Shown piece after piece: positions 63,358 through 64,000 of a stretch of 64,000 nucleotides of DNA. Positions within the stretch are counted from its first letter, which is position 1. Every line of letters starts with the position of its first letter. The notes under the pieces were generated by a model. It saw only the letters and a list, made by a program, of their open reading frames with translations. It was not told the DNA's origin and searched no databases. The stretch comes from Sinorhizobium numidicum (GTDB lineage: Bacteria > Pseudomonadota > Alphaproteobacteria > Rhizobiales > Rhizobiaceae): positions 2,230,001-2,294,000 of the forward strand of contig NZ_CP120368.1 in the NCBI RefSeq assembly GCF_029892045.1, given 5' to 3'. A program made the position numbers and the translations under genes.

Positions 63358-63714
63358 TCAGTCCTTGCAAAGACGGGCGACGGCCGCAGCAAGAAAGGCC
63401 GCGTCAACAGGCTTCGGGATGACTTCCCGATCCTTTAGATCCGGAGGTAGCTTTTCGTCGGAATAGCCGGTCAGAAATGCGAATGGCACTCCCTTGGCAT
63501 TCAGGCGTTCCGCCACCGGAAGACTTGTTTCGTTCCGCAGTTGAATGTCGAGCAGTGCAAGATCGATTTCCTGCTTCTCTATGGCCTGGAGCGCCGTTTT
63601 CACCGAAGGGACAGGGCCAACCACCTGGTATCCTGCTTCGCGGAGGCTAGCTGCGTGATCTTCCGCAATGAGCCATTCGTCTTCGACAATCAGGACGCGA
63701 GCGCGCCCGCGCAT
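63358..63714 (-). CDS. Single-domain response regulator
   Basis: 118 residues from the ATG at 63714, preceded by AGGTAGGTGA; a GTG at 63723 is in frame. VLIVEDEWLIAEDHAASL has the acidic pair, LALLDIQLRNE the phospho-acceptor, FLTGYS the Thr and VIPKPV the Lys. It has no output domain. The kinase gene ends 9 bp upstream, so the two form a kinase/receiver pair. Confidence 0.9.
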   Translation of the reverse strand: MRGRARVLIVEDEWLIAEDHAASLREAGYQVVGPVPSVKTALQAIEKQEIDLALLDIQLRNETSLPVAERLNAKGVPFAFLTGYSDEKLPPDLKDREVIPKPVDAAFLAAAVARLCKD

Positions 63715-63723
63715 GGAGCTCAC

Positions 63724-64000
63724 CTACCTTTCATACGGAAATGAAATCCGCACCAACAGGCCTTCCGGACGGAACAAAGTCTCCACTTCGCCGTCGAGCC
63801 GGTAGCCGATCTCTCCCTTGAGCAGAGAAAGGCCGAAGCCCTCCTTCTCCGGTTTCGTCACAGGCGGGCCATCATTTTCCTGCCAGGCGAGCCGGAAGCG
63901 GTCATTCGCCAATTCCCACTCAACGAGAACCTTCCCTTCTGATTTGCTCAGGGCACCATATTTCGACGCGTTGGTCGCGAGTTCATGGATCGCCATGCCT
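63724..64000 (-). CDS. HWE/HisKA_2-type histidine kinase, C-terminal part only
   Basis: The frame runs off the window end, so only about 92 residues of the ATPase domain are seen: AIHELATNASKYGALS is the N box typical of HWE kinases, and WQENDGPPVTKPEKEGFG and LSLLKGEIGYRLDGEV correspond to the G1/G2 boxes. Sensor and His-containing domains lie beyond. It precedes the single-domain receiver on the same strand. Confidence 0.85.
   Translation of the reverse strand, partial: GMAIHELATNASKYGALSKSEGKVLVEWELANDRFRLAWQENDGPPVTKPEKEGFGLSLLKGEIGYRLDGEVETLFRPEGLLVRISFPYER

Noticed and set aside
1..64000. tRNA, rRNA, prophage or integrative element boundaries
   Set aside because: No cloverleaf with conserved arms, rRNA motif, integrase or phage structural gene was recognised by eye; a covariance search would be needed to exclude small RNAs.

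Overview
The window is high-GC DNA from an alphaproteobacterium of the Rhizobiales, most probably a Sinorhizobium/Ensifer-type chromosome. The inference rests on the gene families (DUF1127 proteins, HWE-type histidine kinase, dmeRF, class III cyclases with TPR tails, GlxA-type AraC regulator, an RpoE2/EcfG-like promoter) and on about a dozen copies of a modular palindromic intergenic element of the kind known as RIME in rhizobia. No rRNA, tRNA or CRISPR array was seen. No database search was possible, so all names rest on recognised motifs and family knowledge.

Layout. 1-4.2 kb: an operon for tetrahydrofolate/corrinoid one-carbon transfer (MetF-like reductase, methyltetrahydrofolate:corrinoid methyltransferase, small helical protein, RACo-like reductive activator). 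4.2-13 kb: a DUF1353 lipoprotein, an ArsR/SRPBCC pair, a LysR regulator next to DUF1127 genes, a frameshifted hydrolase, an FAD monooxygenase, a YdeI-like protein and the dmeRF Co/Ni efflux pair. 13-17 kb: a GlxA/GbdR-like AraC regulator and two neighbouring dual-receiver response regulators, one with a GGDEF domain. 17-29 kb: accessory material with broken genes (cupin, SRPBCC remnant, DHFR-family fragment), MFS transporters, a second ArsR/SRPBCC pair and two TetR loci with clear palindromic operators. 29.3-30.9 kb: an intact IS1182-like insertion sequence with inverted repeats and a 5-bp target duplication. 31-45 kb: two class III nucleotidyl cyclases, a frameshifted RTX protein, an aldo-keto reductase, a Tat-exported ferritin-like protein behind an EcfG-type promoter, and assorted enzymes. 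45.6-49.6 kb: two almost identical CBS-domain genes flanking a dimethylglycine-dehydrogenase-like flavoprotein. 50-58.3 kb: a large MscS channel, small enzymes, and a BtuCDF-like ABC importer with a DUF1636 protein behind a cobalamin riboswitch. 58.4-64 kb: an SLC13-type permease, tandem small lipoproteins, decayed genes, and a response regulator/HWE kinase pair cut by the window end.

A plausible thread links several loci: the corrinoid methyl-transfer operon needs B12 (riboswitch-controlled importer), passes methyl groups to tetrahydrofolate (MetF-like protein), and the DMGDH-like flavoprotein and the GbdR/ArgR-like regulator would fit catabolism of methylated amines such as glycine betaine. 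The link is inference from gene content, not shown by the sequence. The window also carries many decaying genes and partial duplications, often beside the palindromic elements.
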